Positions 32,665-45,109 of a DNA stretch of 64,000 nucleotides are shown piece by piece. Below the pieces are notes generated by a model. That model worked only from the letters and a program-made list of their open reading frames with translations, had not been told where the DNA came from and did not search any database. Position 1 is the stretch's first letter, and the number at the start of each line of letters is the position of its first letter. The stretch is from Megalonaias nervosa. Its lineage: Eukaryota > Mollusca > Bivalvia > Unionida > Unionidae. The position numbers and the translations under genes were made by a program. The stretch spans positions 62,001 through 126,000 of the forward strand of contig JAECUM010001813.1 in assembly GCA_016617855.1 (NCBI GenBank), written 5' to 3'.

Positions 32665-32691
32665 TAATTATTATTATTATTATTATTATTT
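32665..32691. repeat. (ATT)n microsatellite
   Basis: Trinucleotide array. Confidence 0.9.
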
Positions 32692-32699
32692 CTAAGTTT

Positions 32700-34090
32700 T
32701 GATATTTACCACATTAAAAAATGTATAAATTTGGTAATATTAAACATAAAATGTAATTGCTGGAAGCTAAATAATCCTCATGATTAAATTAACCGAGGTT
32801 ATTTTTAGCATAAAATTATTTGTTGTACAATTTGCTATTTGAAATTGATATGCATATAACATGCAATGAACAAAAATTCTCTATGAAGTTGGGTCTGGAA
32901 ATACCTGTATATGGAAGCTTGCACTTTTCATAAGCATGCAAATTGCGCAGGCTTGCAAAATATTATGGCATGAAAATGATCAGAAATGGTGCCTGGATGC
33001 TTGTGCAAGCTAACGAATATTCATTGACAAGCTTGTTTTGATGATACAAGTTTGTGTCAAGTTTGCAGCAAGCTAACCACAAGGTTAGCATTATGGTTTG
33101 GGGTCCTTGGAAATAATTTCTTTGGGGCTGTATGAACCATTTACTACTTATTGCAGCATTCTATTATACAAGACTGAATAAGACAAGATACATGAATTTC
33201 AGATCTCATTACTGATGTTTAGAATATAAGCAGGAAAGGATGCAATATTATTGGGCATAAATTAATATAACTTTAATATTCGATTATGAAGGAGGTCTCT
33301 TGCATTTGTCAAATGGAGGTGTGTGCAACTTTGAAGATGTTGGCAGATTGAAGAAATCAAGAAAAGAAAGACTTCAGTCAGGTATAGTAACATTTGTAGG
33401 AAGAATTCAGGTATAATATTTTTAACTGGCAAAGTGAGCTTATGGTATAGCCTTGTATACATTGTCCAACTGCTTGTTGCTGCTCTGAAGTCCATATTTC
33501 TGATCCTGATTTTTATTAGATTTGGAATACAAGTAAATGTTGCCAAGTTCTTGGATGAGCAGAAATAATCTTGTATCAGACTTGCAGAACTTTTTTAGAC
33601 TCTTTAGACAAATTTAGATTGGATTTTGCTTAAACCTTTTATTTCATAGATAATACGTGCATATAATACAAATATCTTGGTACAGTATTTCAACCATAAG
33701 ACAAGCATGTATATAGTTTTACACCATTATTTTTCCTCACTGTAAGATGCAAGGAGAAGATACAAGGCAGGTAATAAAGAAGAGAAACTGGAGAATAGAA
33801 AAATTATAATTGTTTGCATTTATAATTTTAAGATAACATATCAATATATATTGAAAATATTAGCATTTCTAAAAAACAAATATGAGAGCATGTATATATA
33901 GGCATACTGGTTTACAATAAACATGCACAAATGCATTACATACTCATGTGAGAAAGAGAGTGAGAGAGAAAGTTTTAATACTTAATTCAGTGATCACATT
34001 AAAAATATGACATTATTCATGGTTATCAACTACTCCAATAGTCACTACTCTATTTCCCTATAAATGATTCCATTTAGTAAATAACTTTTT
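32700..34090. other. No recognised feature
   Basis: AT-rich DNA. A minus-strand ORF (33262-33546) has no recognisable motif. Confidence 0.35.
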
Positions 34091-34760
34091 GTACTTTCTG
34101 ATCTCCCATGTGAGACTTCATAGCTTCAAATTTGAAATGAAATATCAAATCAGAGTAGAGCTCTTGCAGATTTGGTTGTTTGTTTCAAAACTTTTGATCT
34201 AAATATAATAGATTTTGCTAGTAATAATACTAGATTTACAAAATATGACTGGCAAGATTCATTTAAATCTTCAAATAATATATATTTTCAGAAGTCTTGA
34301 AATCCACTCCAATCTCAGTTCTTCAAAAATGTAAAACCTGACCCCAAAAATGTTTCACAACACAGTTGCAAAATAAAGATTTGATCATTTCTTCCTCACT
34401 ATTACAGAAATAACACCCTTTATCAGCTACAAAACCTGTTTTGAATAAGAAATTATTTGTAGTCAGTATGTTGTGGTTAATTCTAAACTGGCACCACCAT
34501 AAATTTGTATCCAGAGTAATTTTATATGGAATTGAATATACCCTGTTCCACCAATTTGTCTTTTCAAATGTTGTATCTAAAAAATGTTCCTTGAGCTTTG
34601 GGACACTGAAAAAATGACTGTATTAAACTATTACTGTATATATCTCTCTCTCTATCCTTGTTGATTCCGGAGTAGAACTTTACTATTCTTTTTCTAAGAT
34701 ATAGTTTTAAAGATGTGATTAAAAAGATGCTTGATGTTTCATGTGTAATCCACCTTCTTC
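34090..34760 (-). pseudogene. Non-LTR retrotransposon C-terminus with zf-RVT domain
   Basis: The minus-strand reading at 34312-34620 has KITLDTNLWWCQFRINHNIL, LFKTGFV, then CYFC, and a FCNCVVKHFW ending. This is the zinc-binding reverse-transcriptase C-terminus (zf-RVT), with C..C....H/C spacing as in L1/Tx1-type elements. N-terminal residues continue with stops up to about 34760. The element is dead. Its N-terminal half may be at 38360-39410. Confidence 0.6.
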
Positions 34761-34779
34761 TAGCTTATCTGTGAATTTT

Positions 34780-35240
34780 TAAATGCCCCTATTTTTATAA
34801 CTTTTCATTTTTGATATTCACTTTTAGTCCCAACATTGATGCAAATGCATCTAATGTTTCTACCAAGGCATACAAAAGGTTCTGATCCATCTAACAGAAA
34901 TGATTTGCATGTTTGATGACTCCGACAAAAATTTAATTTAAAGTTATTGCCAAATTAAAAAAATATTTTGAATTTGTCACCTGTTTTGATCCTTTTGATT
35001 CTATCTCATCAATGAATCTACAGCAGCTTTGGGGTCTGCATGGTGCTTCGTTGAGAAGCTTTTGATCTAGTCTTCCAAAGAATATATTAGCATACAAAGG
35101 TGCCATATTATTTCCCATCACAATCCCATTAATTTGAAGGAAGTGTTCATTGTTGAATAGAAACTTGCATAGAAACTGACCTACTCTAAACCTACTGACT
35201 CTTACCAGTATCTACTCCCAACCAGCTGCCATCCCCAGCA
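34780..35240 (-). pseudogene. Penelope-like element reverse transcriptase fragment
   Basis: The minus-strand ORF at 34933-35121 reads [20 protein letters not shown] and then RFIDEI. This resembles the G..MG..MAP.YAN.F.G.LE and FIDDI motifs of Penelope-like RT. Only this RT segment is present. Confidence 0.6.
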
Positions 35241-35399
35241 TGTAATAAAAATCTCCCATACTGTATATGTGTTTTGAACCAAATGCAAATGTTTCAATCC
35301 TGCCACCTTTTAAAAGAGACTTAAGGAGCTCAAGGGGCACCTTAGAAAGAGCGATACAAAATGAGCTTCATTTAGGGGGCTATTAATAAAAATAGACTC

Positions 35400-35940
35400 C
35401 ACGACAGTGGAACATTCCTGAAATATAAAACTTGGAAAACCAACAAGTTGGTGCCCTTCGTGCTATCTTTTCCCCACCTACAAAACATCGTATGCAATGA
35501 TTGGCACCATATTGAAACGTCTGAACATGTCAAGGGCATATTTCAAGAAGTTCTGTGGTTGCATACAGTAGATCTAAATATCTCAAGGACCATCTGGTAC
35601 ATGCTAGAGTAACTTCAAACAAGACCACAGATTCAGGCACATACAAATTAAAGCAAATCCAGATTTGCAAACATATGCCAAAACCAACTCTTTCAGAAGT
35701 TTGACAACATGAGTTAACTACACGAACAATCAGAAGTTAAGATGTTGAACTAGTAATGCAATCTATCTTCTGACAAGCAGATCTGTGCCATTCAATGTGT
35801 TGATGAAACCATTGATTTCAAAAAGCAAATGAATAATCAGAAAAGCCACAACCACAACAAAATCATCATGAAAGTGGCCAACCACTACAGCTTGAATGGA
35901 CATTCAGTCAAGTTGCTTGTGACATTACTGATTGAACCTA
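35400..35940 (+). pseudogene. Penelope-like GIY-YIG endonuclease region, opposite strand
   Basis: Plus-strand reading has YLKDHLVHARVTSNKTTDSG (about 35575-35640), similar to the LKDxLVRAxx...GT segment before the PLE endonuclease. A final VANHYSLNGHSVKLLVTLLI-type sequence appears at about 35876-35935. The fragments are in different frames. They are head to head with the RT fragment at 34780-35240, so the element has been rearranged or these are two copies. Confidence 0.5.
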
Positions 35941-36559
35941 ACCTAGGGTGGACAGACACAGAATGGGTACATAAGGAATGATACTGGATTCTACAATTGA
36001 AAACTCATGGGGAATTTGGCTTAAATGAGTAAATGATTCTATTTCTGGAAGAGATAATTGTTTCATTTTTTTTTCATTCATTGTTAGATATGCAATGCAC
36101 ATGCATAGATTTTTCATATTTTCCTGAAGCCCAGTCAAAACCGTCTTTACGTTCAGTATTACAACTGAGCACTAATAATGTTAACACCTAGAACCTTAAT
36201 AACAATGGATGAATCTCCAGCTAAAAAGATACAAATTTTAAGGCTGGAGAAAATAATTATTGTAACTGAAAGAAATGAAAAAGAGCAGACCACTCACACA
36301 AAAGCAGTTTAAACGTTGGTAAAAAAAATGTAGGTTGTTATAAAGGAAAAGGAATTAATCATAAACGATTTCTTATGCTAATATATGTGATCTTCAAATG
36401 TAAATGTGATTTCATGTTTAATGATAGAAGTATATCTTTATTGCTACATAATTTTGTTTTTAGATGAATGCATACAAGATTTTAGCAAGAACTATTAATA
36501 AAGAATAGAATACATGTATATGTACAGTGATTTTGATTATTTTTCTTGAAATTGTTCTG

Positions 36560-37040
36560 AAACTGGACCTTGGAAACTGGTCTTTTTGTACAAACCTGCT
36601 ATGAGAGACCACCTGTCTTGAGAGACCATTTTTTTGTTGGCAGAAGGGGCAGTGTCTCTCATAACAGGTTTTACTGTATTATAGTTCTTGTCTATTATCA
36701 ACACCTTTATTTTAACATTTTTCCCTCAAAACCTCCTTGCATAATTCTACCAGGATATGATTTCTGGCATCAATCTGTTGCCACACTTTGTCTCATCCTT
36801 TGTTCACAACTTAGAATTAGGTCAGAGTTATACTGCCTGGTTCGTTATGTGATAGCAACAAGAACCCACTCATCTATTATTACTGTGCAACTTTGTATTG
36901 TTATATTTCTTGTTGCAAATTGCCCCTACTAATTCTAACATGTAGGAGTCCAGAATTTTTGGTAGAGTTTTCTTGAGTGTTTGTTTTGTGTAGTTTTTTC
37001 TCTTCTGATGAGAGCTTGCTTAGCCCAAAATGTTCAGAAA
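36560..37040. other. Possible pogo-type terminal remnant; otherwise nothing recognised
   Basis: gagagaccacctgtcttgag and a nearby tctcataacaggttttactg resemble pogo/Tigger-type terminal sequences. A 120-codon plus-strand ORF (36570-36932) is not recognisable. Confidence 0.25.
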
Positions 37041-37064
37041 CCATTTTGAATTTGTGCTGTTATC

Positions 37065-37070
<6 letters not shown>

Positions 37071-37105
<35 letters not shown>
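37071..37105. repeat. (AT)n microsatellite, left side of inverted repeat
   Basis: Directly abuts the left arm at 37107. Confidence 0.95.
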
Positions 37106-37106
<1 letters not shown>

Positions 37107-38299
37107 CACTGTAATAAACTGACAACAAACAGTGCAAAACTAGTATCTTACTAGCCTGAGCGCTTTCGACTCTTAATGAGTCTTTTTCAAGGGCAAATAC
37201 AAAACATAAGACAAATAAAACACAAAATCCGTTGCATTTGCAAAACTTTACATGGCTGTTTCTACAGGAATTAAACCTTTAAATTTATTATGTTTCAACT
37301 AATTTATTTAAACTTGTTGCGGATGCTTGAAAATATCATTACTGCCCTGGAAATCGATGAGCGATAACGATATCTGTTTTATGTTCATTTTAAGTAGGCA
37401 AAATTTATATCCCGGATATTTCATTGTCATAGTAGTAATTATAGGCTATTAAGCAAATTTAGAGAATTATTTAAAAGAAAATGTGTCGGCAGCAAAAAAT
37501 AAATAATTTCATTTGTGCATGGCTGTACAAGAAGAGGCTGGTAAGATATTAGTTTTGCACTGTTCGTTGTCAGTTTATTACAGTTATCTTAATCAATCCC
37601 TGACCAACGTGATCCCTTGCTGGATCCAGTGCATTTGAAAGGAATGTTATTCGCCATATGATTTGTATTCTTTAGATTATCAACCTCGTATGGCACGATC
37701 TACCTTTGGTGTGATCTTACACCCTTTCAATTCTGTATTTTATGTCGTGTTAGTGTATATGTTCCAATGTTTTCCTTCTTGTACAGCCATGCACAAAAAT
37801 GAAATTATTTATTTTTTGCAGCCGACACATTTTCTTTTAAATAATTCTCTAAATTTGCTTAATAGCCTATAATTACTACTATGACAATGAAATATCTGGG
37901 ATATAAATTTCGCCTACTTAAAATGAACATAAAACAACAGATGTCGTTATCGCTCATCGATTTCCAGGTCAGTAAAGATATTTTCAAGCATCTGCAACAA
38001 GTTGAAATAAATTAGTTGAAACATAATAAATTTAAAGGTTTAATTCCTGTAGAAACAGCCATGTAAAGCTTTGCAAACGCAACGGATTTTGTGTTTTATT
38101 TGTTTGTCTTGTCTATGTTTTGTATTTGCCTTTGAAAAAGACTCATTAAGAGTCGAAAGCTCTCAGGCAAATAAGATACTAGTTTTGCACTGTTCATTGT
38201 CAGTTTATTACAGTTATCTTAATCAATCCCTGACCAACGTGATCCCTTGCTGGATCCAGTGCATTTGAAAGGAATGTTATTTGCCATATGATTTGTATT

Positions 38300-38304
<5 letters not shown>
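37107..38304. mobile_element. Inverted/direct repeat element, Penelope-like terminal structure
   Basis: A left arm (37107-37534) and a right arm (37775-38217) are complements at high identity. Inside lies a 240-bp spacer (37535-37774). The first 134 bp after the left arm (37541-37674) are directly repeated at 38171-38304. The motif gactcattaagagtcgaaag in the right arm forms a small hairpin followed by GAAA, typical of 3' or terminal parts of Penelope-like and related elements. AT microsatellites bound the block on both sides. It probably formed from inverted and tandem copies of one terminal repeat. No ORF is recognised. Confidence 0.6.

Positions 38305-38347
<43 letters not shown>
38303..38347. 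repeat. (TA)n microsatellite, right side of inverted repeat
   Basis: About 22 units. Confidence 0.95.
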
Positions 38348-38349
<2 letters not shown>

Positions 38350-38359
38350 AATATTTCAT

Positions 38360-39410
38360 TTGTTCACCAAAATTAAGAACACTTCTGTATATATCTCCAA
38401 GAGAGAGAGTCAAAAGCTTTTACAAAATCAACCAGTAAAATAATACCATTATATTACTCTCTTCAGTTAAGCACATTATATCAGTCTGACTGTCTCTCCC
38501 AGTTTCCTACCTTTTATAGTCCTTTTTCAGTTTTGTGTTTTCTAGCAAATATTTTCATTCTGCTAGCTATAACTGGTGCAGCTATTTTGTAGGAACTATT
38601 TACCAAAGTATATCACAGTATATCTCGTCTTTCAAAAGTTATCACAATGTAATAATTCCCTCCCTCTATGTTACTGATAAAATCCTTTTTCTTGAGTCCT
38701 TGATTTATCAGATTAATTGACTTCATCAAAAACTGTCGTCATTCAATAGTGAATTACTCTTGTTTTTGAGGCATTTGAAGCTTCACTCTGATTGTTTGAT
38801 TCATCTTGTGTCAATTTAGGATCCTCAAATCTTCCCAGTATATCGTCTGGTTTTATTTGACATATTATTATATTATTTACTAAATAATGAAGCATAGAAT
38901 GTTTTCACCTGATTCAAAATTTTGAACTGATCATTGATTATTTGCCCTGACTCGTCTTTCACTTTTGTTATTATTTTGTGGATGTCTTTTATCCAAGCTA
39001 CAAAAATATTTTGGGTTTTTTCTCATTCTTCAATTCATTTCCTTTTTGATCGTACAATGCATCTCTTTTACTTTTTCTTCTCTTATTTATTCAATGTGAA
39101 TTTTCAAATTATATTTAAATGTGTTTTTAATACATTTTCCAAATGTTCAATTCCTTCAACAGTTCCTTTTCTTCATTTTCTTTTCCTATTTTTCTATAAG
39201 AAGAATATTCTAATGTGAGGGTGCTGATTTCTAATAAAAGCATTTTGAAGAATAATTCATCGTCATCATCATTATTATTATATTTAGTAGTAATAGTAGT
39301 ATACAGTAACTTTATTTATTTTAATTTCTTCTTCACCTTTTTTACATATACTTTGTCTTTTAGCTATGAGTTATTGAATTTCCAGAAACCTAGTCCTTTC
39401 TAAATTGTGT
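38360..39410 (-). pseudogene. L1-like non-LTR reverse transcriptase fragment
   Basis: Minus-strand reading contains the RT motif NGIILLVDFVKAFDSLSW (motif A with a conserved Asp) at about 38400-38460. Upstream (to about 39230) lies the RT-0 region with RMRKNPKYFCSLDKRHPQNN. Many stops. It probably belongs to the same family as the zf-RVT fragment at 34.1-34.8 kb. Confidence 0.55.
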
Positions 39411-39419
39411 AAATTGAAG

Positions 39420-40600
39420 GGCGTGTATCATTGGGGAAAGGTCAGACCTATATCTAGGACATGTATGTATTCTTAATATCAATAAAATTTATACTCTGTG
39501 TATCCAGAAAAAGTCTAAACTTACCATTTTAAATTGGGTTTCTATGAATCCAAGTACAGTATACTGTTTAATCTCAGGCTCATAAAGTCTTGCAGAGATG
39601 CAGTTCTTTTTTCAGATCCAGTACTTTGTCCTGTGCTTTTGGATATACACATACACACACATAGAGCCATAAACATATTGATTTGTGTTTTTCCATCTAA
39701 GCAATAACAGCCTTCTATTAATATTTTTAGATATGTTTTCTTACCATAGGAGAAGTATGTTATTTAGTATACTTTATCATTTACACCCTATTAACTTTAA
39801 AATTAGCAATTTAAAATATTTAAATATAATTAGCACTCCAGTTGTAGCACATAATGCACCAGCAAAGATCATTGTAGGTTATGTTCATGTTTGTAATTAA
39901 CCTGTCCAGATATGCTTTCCTCATTGTGTATTCCTCATATTCTCACTCATATGATACTATTGGCAGAAACTTTTCATTACAGTACATCATTCCCCAGGGT
40001 TAAAATACCAAACATGCTTCTAAAATAAGCATTTAAGTAAATGTGAAATAAGTACTTAAATAGAAATGAAATACATTTAATTAAGTATCCTTTACAGATT
40101 TGGTGCATATCGTTTACAGAAACATTAAGAAGTACATGAAGAGAAGTAGTAGCAGATTTTACTTTTGCATTTCTGGCCAATTTGGGCCCCTGACTCCCAT
40201 CACAGTCTCTACCCCCATGATTTTCTTAGCCTATATGCAACCCATGCATGTTTAGCAATTTAATCATCCATGCATTGACTAGTCATGGTGGTAGAGTCTA
40301 TGATGGGTGTTATGGGCCCAAAGAGCTCCAAAAGGACAAAACAGCAATTTATTACTACTCATGCTTGGTATGGTATGGATGTGATTACGTATGGTACCAA
40401 TCAATACTGCCTAGGCAACTCACAAAAGCAGCTGCTGTTTTGATCGATAATCAGGCTTTACTGTTATCCTTGGATGTTTAAAAGTTACTTGACTTTTACT
40501 TTTTGTAAATCCAAACTGTTCCTTTTTTTTGTGCTCATAATTGTCTGTAATTTTCATTTCTGCCATCACTATTTCAAACTGAGCCACACTGTTTATTTTA
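39420..40600. other. No recognised feature
   Basis: Pyrimidine-rich and AT-rich DNA before Polinton 2. No terminal inverted repeat of Polinton 2 was recognised here. Confidence 0.35.
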
Positions 40601-40602
40601 GC

Positions 40603-40906
40603 CTAGATTGCCACTGAATACAGTTTACTGATTGCATTGAGACTGTTTGTGCTGCTGCAAGTAATTCTGAATAAACATGTACTCATGAATGCACGAGCAT
40701 TGGAAATTAATTTGTTAGCACTGCCAGAGACTTCAGTTACTATTGATATAGATCCAACAATTCTGGTTGGTGCACCTACAATGGTTGTTGTTGCCATGAT
40801 TCCAGTCACACCAAGACCAACAGTTGTTGCCACAGCAAGTCAGCATATAGCATCTACAACCAAACACACATGTTTGTGTTTACCATCAGCATGGTTCTCT
40901 TCGTAA
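40603..40906 (-). pseudogene. Hydrophobic protein C homologue
   Basis: The minus-strand ORF of 76 codons and its extension upstream have VGLGVTGIMATTTIVGAPTR and a helical tail (SANKLISNARAFMSTCLF). They align with 21580-21976, including the KHKH/KYRR basic segment just upstream. Confidence 0.5.
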
Positions 40907-41032
40907 TTCATCTTGCACCTGTTGTTGTTCCACTTCAATTATTTTTTCATGTGGGTATTCTAATTATATGACAGGCAGACTTAGTCCAGTCTCATCAGAC
41001 ATTTGGCCCTCCAACAACAGCCCTACATAGCA

Positions 41033-42240
41033 TCACAGCATAAGATCTGCAATTAGCACCAGCTGCATCTGCCTTTGCATCAAATACATGTCAACAACGG
41101 ATTTCCTGAACAACTCCAGGTGTTCCAATGAAAAGTAATAAATTGGGTATAGTATCATGAAGTCATGTTGGGAAATCTGAAAGCCTTCTGATGTTCTGAT
41201 GCCAGTCCAAATATTACCACAGATTATGATACACGCATGCAGTATCATTGGTTTCAAAGTTAAGCAGAAAGGTTCTGAAGTTTCTTGAGGATCATTGAAC
41301 TGCAAGGAAACCTCAGTCACTTCTGAGTGGTTAAATATCATTTTACTCTCTGGTTGATTATTGTCTCGATTTGTAAGTTGAAATGCCACATATGCATGTT
41401 TTGGTGCACTAAGACTATGTTGGGTACTAATTTGCCAAGTAAATTATCCCGCAGTAGCAGTAGCAGTTGGTGAATGTGTATTTTGGTATGCGCGAGAAAT
41501 GACAGTGTTGATGCAGTTCCAGATTGCATAAACGATAACAAACATGATTCTGTAGAAAGGGAAGGAGATAACATAGGCATCCACAATGTTAATTTTTCTA
41601 ATACAGCTCTACCATGATCAGCAGCTACAGCACGCTAAATTGCATCATTGGAGTTATTTTTGCAGGTTAAAGGGACCATGTGTTTAGCCCCAAAAATAAT
41701 ATTGCAAACATCTCTGCAAAACCCAAAATTGTGACTGAAGGGAATTGCACACAAATATTGTACTGAGGCTTCATGAAATTGTCCTTTGCTTTGAGCAAAT
41801 CCACCATGAAAAGTGCCATGAACACCTATGACTACAGCTTGTACATCTACATAGCAGTGTGTGCAAAATTTTGAGGTCGCCTAATTGAAAACATAATCAT
41901 TGCTGTATATGGCAAGTCCAAAATTTGTCATGGAAATGTCAATGTTGTCAAAATTGATTCGATTTCCTTTCCATCAATGGAATAACATGCACTGTTAAAC
42001 AACACCATGATTCCATTATTAACAAATCCAGCTGCGGTATTGGTGGGATTATCGGTACTGCCAGCATCATTCTGTACCAATTTTCCCTCAGCTTCCAAGA
42101 ATGCCTCACATGAAAGACATCTCATGCACTTGCAATTTTATTTTTAATATGGCCAGGCATGAGTAATAATGAAAATCTCTTCTGCTTTGATACACCAACA
42201 CAGGCAAATGCTGGATCAGATAGATATTTGAGCTGGGCCA
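41033..42240 (-). pseudogene. Major capsid protein homologue, broken
   Basis: FLTLYP-type end: MILYPIYYFSLEHLELFRKS (41033-41389). N-terminal: GIMVLFNSACYSIDGKEIES (41928-42125). Matches Polinton 1 at 25.1-26.3 kb in both segments. Intervening sequence is out of frame. Confidence 0.65.
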
Positions 42241-42373
42241 TGATGAGACTCTATTTTCCACTTATTTGTTATTGATTTTCTTTAATACCACTCATGTCCT
42301 GAATTTTATCCACATCCCATCGCCAGATTTGCAATTGCTGAATCTGATAATTGTTGCTTCATTAATGACTTTA

Positions 42374-42704
42374 CTAACTGCAGCCCGCATTGTTTCTGTT
42401 GATGGTAGTGTAATCACTTTTGTTGATGCTCTTGTTACCAATTGTCATAGCTGATGTCGAAGTAATTGATCTGCCTGCAATCCCAGTTGTTTCGTCTGAT
42501 CCCACAGTAGCACTTTTGATGCTATCCACGACTTGCATTGCAACTTGTTTGGCGATTGGTACAGCTCGCAAAGTCAGAGCCCTGGGCACCTTTTGAACAA
42601 TCCATGTACAACATCACTGAGGCCAGTTCCATCATAGGTTGAGTAAATGATTTTCTCATGCTAACAACTTGGACAGGTCCTACATGTCCATGCACGACCA
42701 TCAT
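42374..42704 (-). pseudogene. PX-like protein remnant
   Basis: Two minus-strand ORFs in different frames cover the position of the GDGLGD protein. GLSDVVHGLF-type residues and the basic AVPIAKQVAMQVVDSIKSA helix correspond to Polinton 1 26535-26792. Confidence 0.4.
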
Positions 42705-42730
42705 TATTGTGTTTAAATGTCAGGTCAATC

Positions 42731-43060
42731 TCAAATGTACAGTTGTATTATCAATGTTTCACCACATAGATCCAAAACATGATCCACAAGGGAAAAATGA
42801 ATTGTCAACTGATTATTATGACATGGTAGATAGACAGGTGCCATGGGTGTAATCATTATCAAATCAACTGGTTCCACCATTGGCGAAAACCCAAACAGTA
42901 TGTAACCCTGAACAACTACGCCTGTCATTTCAGATCTGCTTTCATAACTACCACTGATAGCGTCACAAGTTACCGGTAAATTGATCTGGGTTGCTGAGAT
43001 AACCCTCACAATATCAGCTGCAATATGATATCCTGGAGTTCCTTTAGGTGCTTCACTCAA
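42731..43060 (-). pseudogene. Conserved Polinton protein A homologue (C-terminal part)
   Basis: The 109-codon ORF contains LPVTCDAISGSYESRSEMTG and GYILFGFSPMVEP, which match the corresponding end of 20124-20843. The N-terminal half of the gene was not found next to it. Confidence 0.6.
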
Positions 43061-43099
43061 AATTTGCTTATTTTTGGGTATATTGTTAGGCCAACCTAG

Positions 43100-43420
43100 A
43101 ACTGTTCACAAAGATGATTTTCCAATGTTAACTAAATATTGTGAAATTCAGTGGTGATCATGGAGCTGAGTGTGAGTTCATATTCACCCTTGGAAATTTT
43201 GCCAGTCTACACCAAAATTCTTCATTGGACCTCATCATTGATTAAGGTAATGTCATACACGCTGGTAGGAAGTTCTACAATGTTCCAATGATCTGATGGA
43301 AACACAAATGTGTTGTTCTCAGGCAGACCACCAAATGGCTGTGATCAGATGTTAGGCCAACTGTAAACATTCGCAATGACATCAGTATGATTTTAAGCGT
43401 GTATGATTCACCAGCAGTAA
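43100..43420 (-). pseudogene. Conserved Polinton protein B homologue
   Basis: The minus strand (with frame shifts) shows the Y-S-W-P-N-I-type start and the FGGLPENN-like and LPTSVYDI-like segments, as in 21080-21430. The ORF at 43275-43511 is an overlapping frame. Confidence 0.5.
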
Positions 43421-43699
43421 CAGATGCAGAAAAAGTCATACTAAATTCTGGTTTTGTTGATGAGATTAATGTGATAATTGAGGTAACACTCTTGGTTGTA
43501 TTTACAGCCAACTATTGTACTGAAACACAGATTCTAGGTAGCACACACACATTATCAGTTGTTTCAGAACTCATCATCCATGTTGTGTACATCATGGATA
43601 TCTTCAACAAGTTCATGCAGCAACACATGATATGTGTCTCTGTTCAAATTGTCATTGTTGAGCAATCACTGACAATTGATGCGGCTTCATTGGTGACTT

Positions 43700-44920
43700 A
43701 AAGTGCATTGTTGCCCACATGAATGGATCCCACGAGTGTTTCCAATTGATCAAGCAAGGTCACAAGGACACAATCCACCAAGAATGCTTTCTTTTTCCTC
43801 TGTGGGTGTAGGTGTAGATGGGGGTGCAGGTCCTACATGTTGTTGTTGCCTTCACTGTTATCTTTGTTTTTTATCCGGTGAGGGTGTAAAGGGATTCTCT
43901 TCAGCTGGTGATATAGAAGGTCATTCAAATGGGGTTGGTATATGTCTTGGTAGAGGTAATTTGTTTTTTATAATAACCTTCTCATTCTTGATCAGCTTCC
44001 TGATATGGTAAATAACAGTCAAAGGATACTTTTGTTTGAGCTGGTGTTTTCCATTTGCAGGTTTAGTTAGACCGTTTCCCATTTTTCAGTTTTGCCACCC
44101 ATTGGCTAAAAGGTTTAGATTGTTCTTTGAACGATTTTAGTTCTTACCACCTTTTTAGTTGTTTTGATATCCATTTGTATTGTTCTTTCTCTGTACAAAA
44201 TTTGAGGTGTTGCTTCTCTAGCCATCTGTTAAATTCTTCCTCTTGCTCCCCTGTAGCATATTCAGGATCTGGGTCTCTAGGAAGTTGTTGTGGTTGTAAT
44301 TGCATTACAGGTCGCAATTGGAAAAATTCTTTCCAGAACTTTCACCTTCTTCAGTTCTTCCACGCATAAATGCATTTCACATTTGCACAAATTGACTCCA
44401 CCAAGTACTGGTAGCTTGATTAAACTCCCTGAATACCATTTTAGGTCATTCAGCATTCATGTATTTATCGTGTGTCTTTGATGGCACTTTTATCATATGA
44501 TCTTTCCACTTGGGAAGTCTGTTCAGAGTGACCGCATAGAATTTTTTTAACACTCCTGGTGAGCTGTTTTGTTAAAGAACTGAGCCAGTTTTGGCAGTTC
44601 TGACTTGTATTTGGGTGGCACGTCTGGTATTCTTGCAAATGCCTCTCCAAAATCCTCATCAAGTGCATGGGAGCCTTTGCAAGCACACCAGTGGCTTCTT
44701 CAATTTCACCAATGTCTACTTTCACTTCATCAATTGCCTGTGGCAAACACGTGATAGACTCCACAATTGCTCTTGTGGGTTTTTTTTATATTCTTGGTAT
44801 GTTTAGCTATTTTATGAACTGGACTTGATTCTTCTTCTGTTCAAGTAAGTGCCACCACTTGTATGGTTGCTATGGTTGCTCTGGTTGCCTTTTAATTTCT
44901 TAAATTTCTTCAATTTCCTT
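43700..44920 (-). pseudogene. Pro-rich/helical protein remnant of Polinton 2
   Basis: A minus-strand ORF (44465-44764, 99 codons) has a helical region with VDIGEIEEATGVLAKAP. Further left a Pro/Glu-rich stretch and a YATGEQEEEFNRWLEKQHLK segment appear in other frames. The block occupies the position of the Polinton 1 Pro-rich gene (27110-27783). No family recognised. Confidence 0.35.
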
Positions 44921-45109
44921 TTTGGGTTTAATCAGCATCACAAATGTTTTTTTCTTTTTAAAACTCACTCTGAGGTCTTCTTGTGCAGTTTGTCATGACT
45001 AACAGATGTTTGGCCTTTTGTGGCCTTTTTTAACATTTTGAATCAATTCTTGCTGTTCGTTGGTGGTTTATGACATCTCTTCCCATACCCTTCTGTGATA
45101 TAACTGATG

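Noticed and set aside
36570..36932. 120-codon ORF
   Set aside because: No motif; composition like the surrounding repeat-derived DNA.
38219..38413. Tyr-Ile repeat ORF
   Set aside because: The (TA)n microsatellite beside the inverted repeat, not a protein.
39420..40600. Left terminal inverted repeat of Polinton 2
   Set aside because: Searched by eye for the AGCAGCAGG-type end and for a match near 55.3-58 kb; none found.
40637..40906. Plus-strand 89-codon ORF
   Set aside because: Shadow of the minus-strand hydrophobic protein C homologue.
43387..43701. 104-codon plus-strand ORF
   Set aside because: Shadow of the minus-strand Polinton 2 protein B region.
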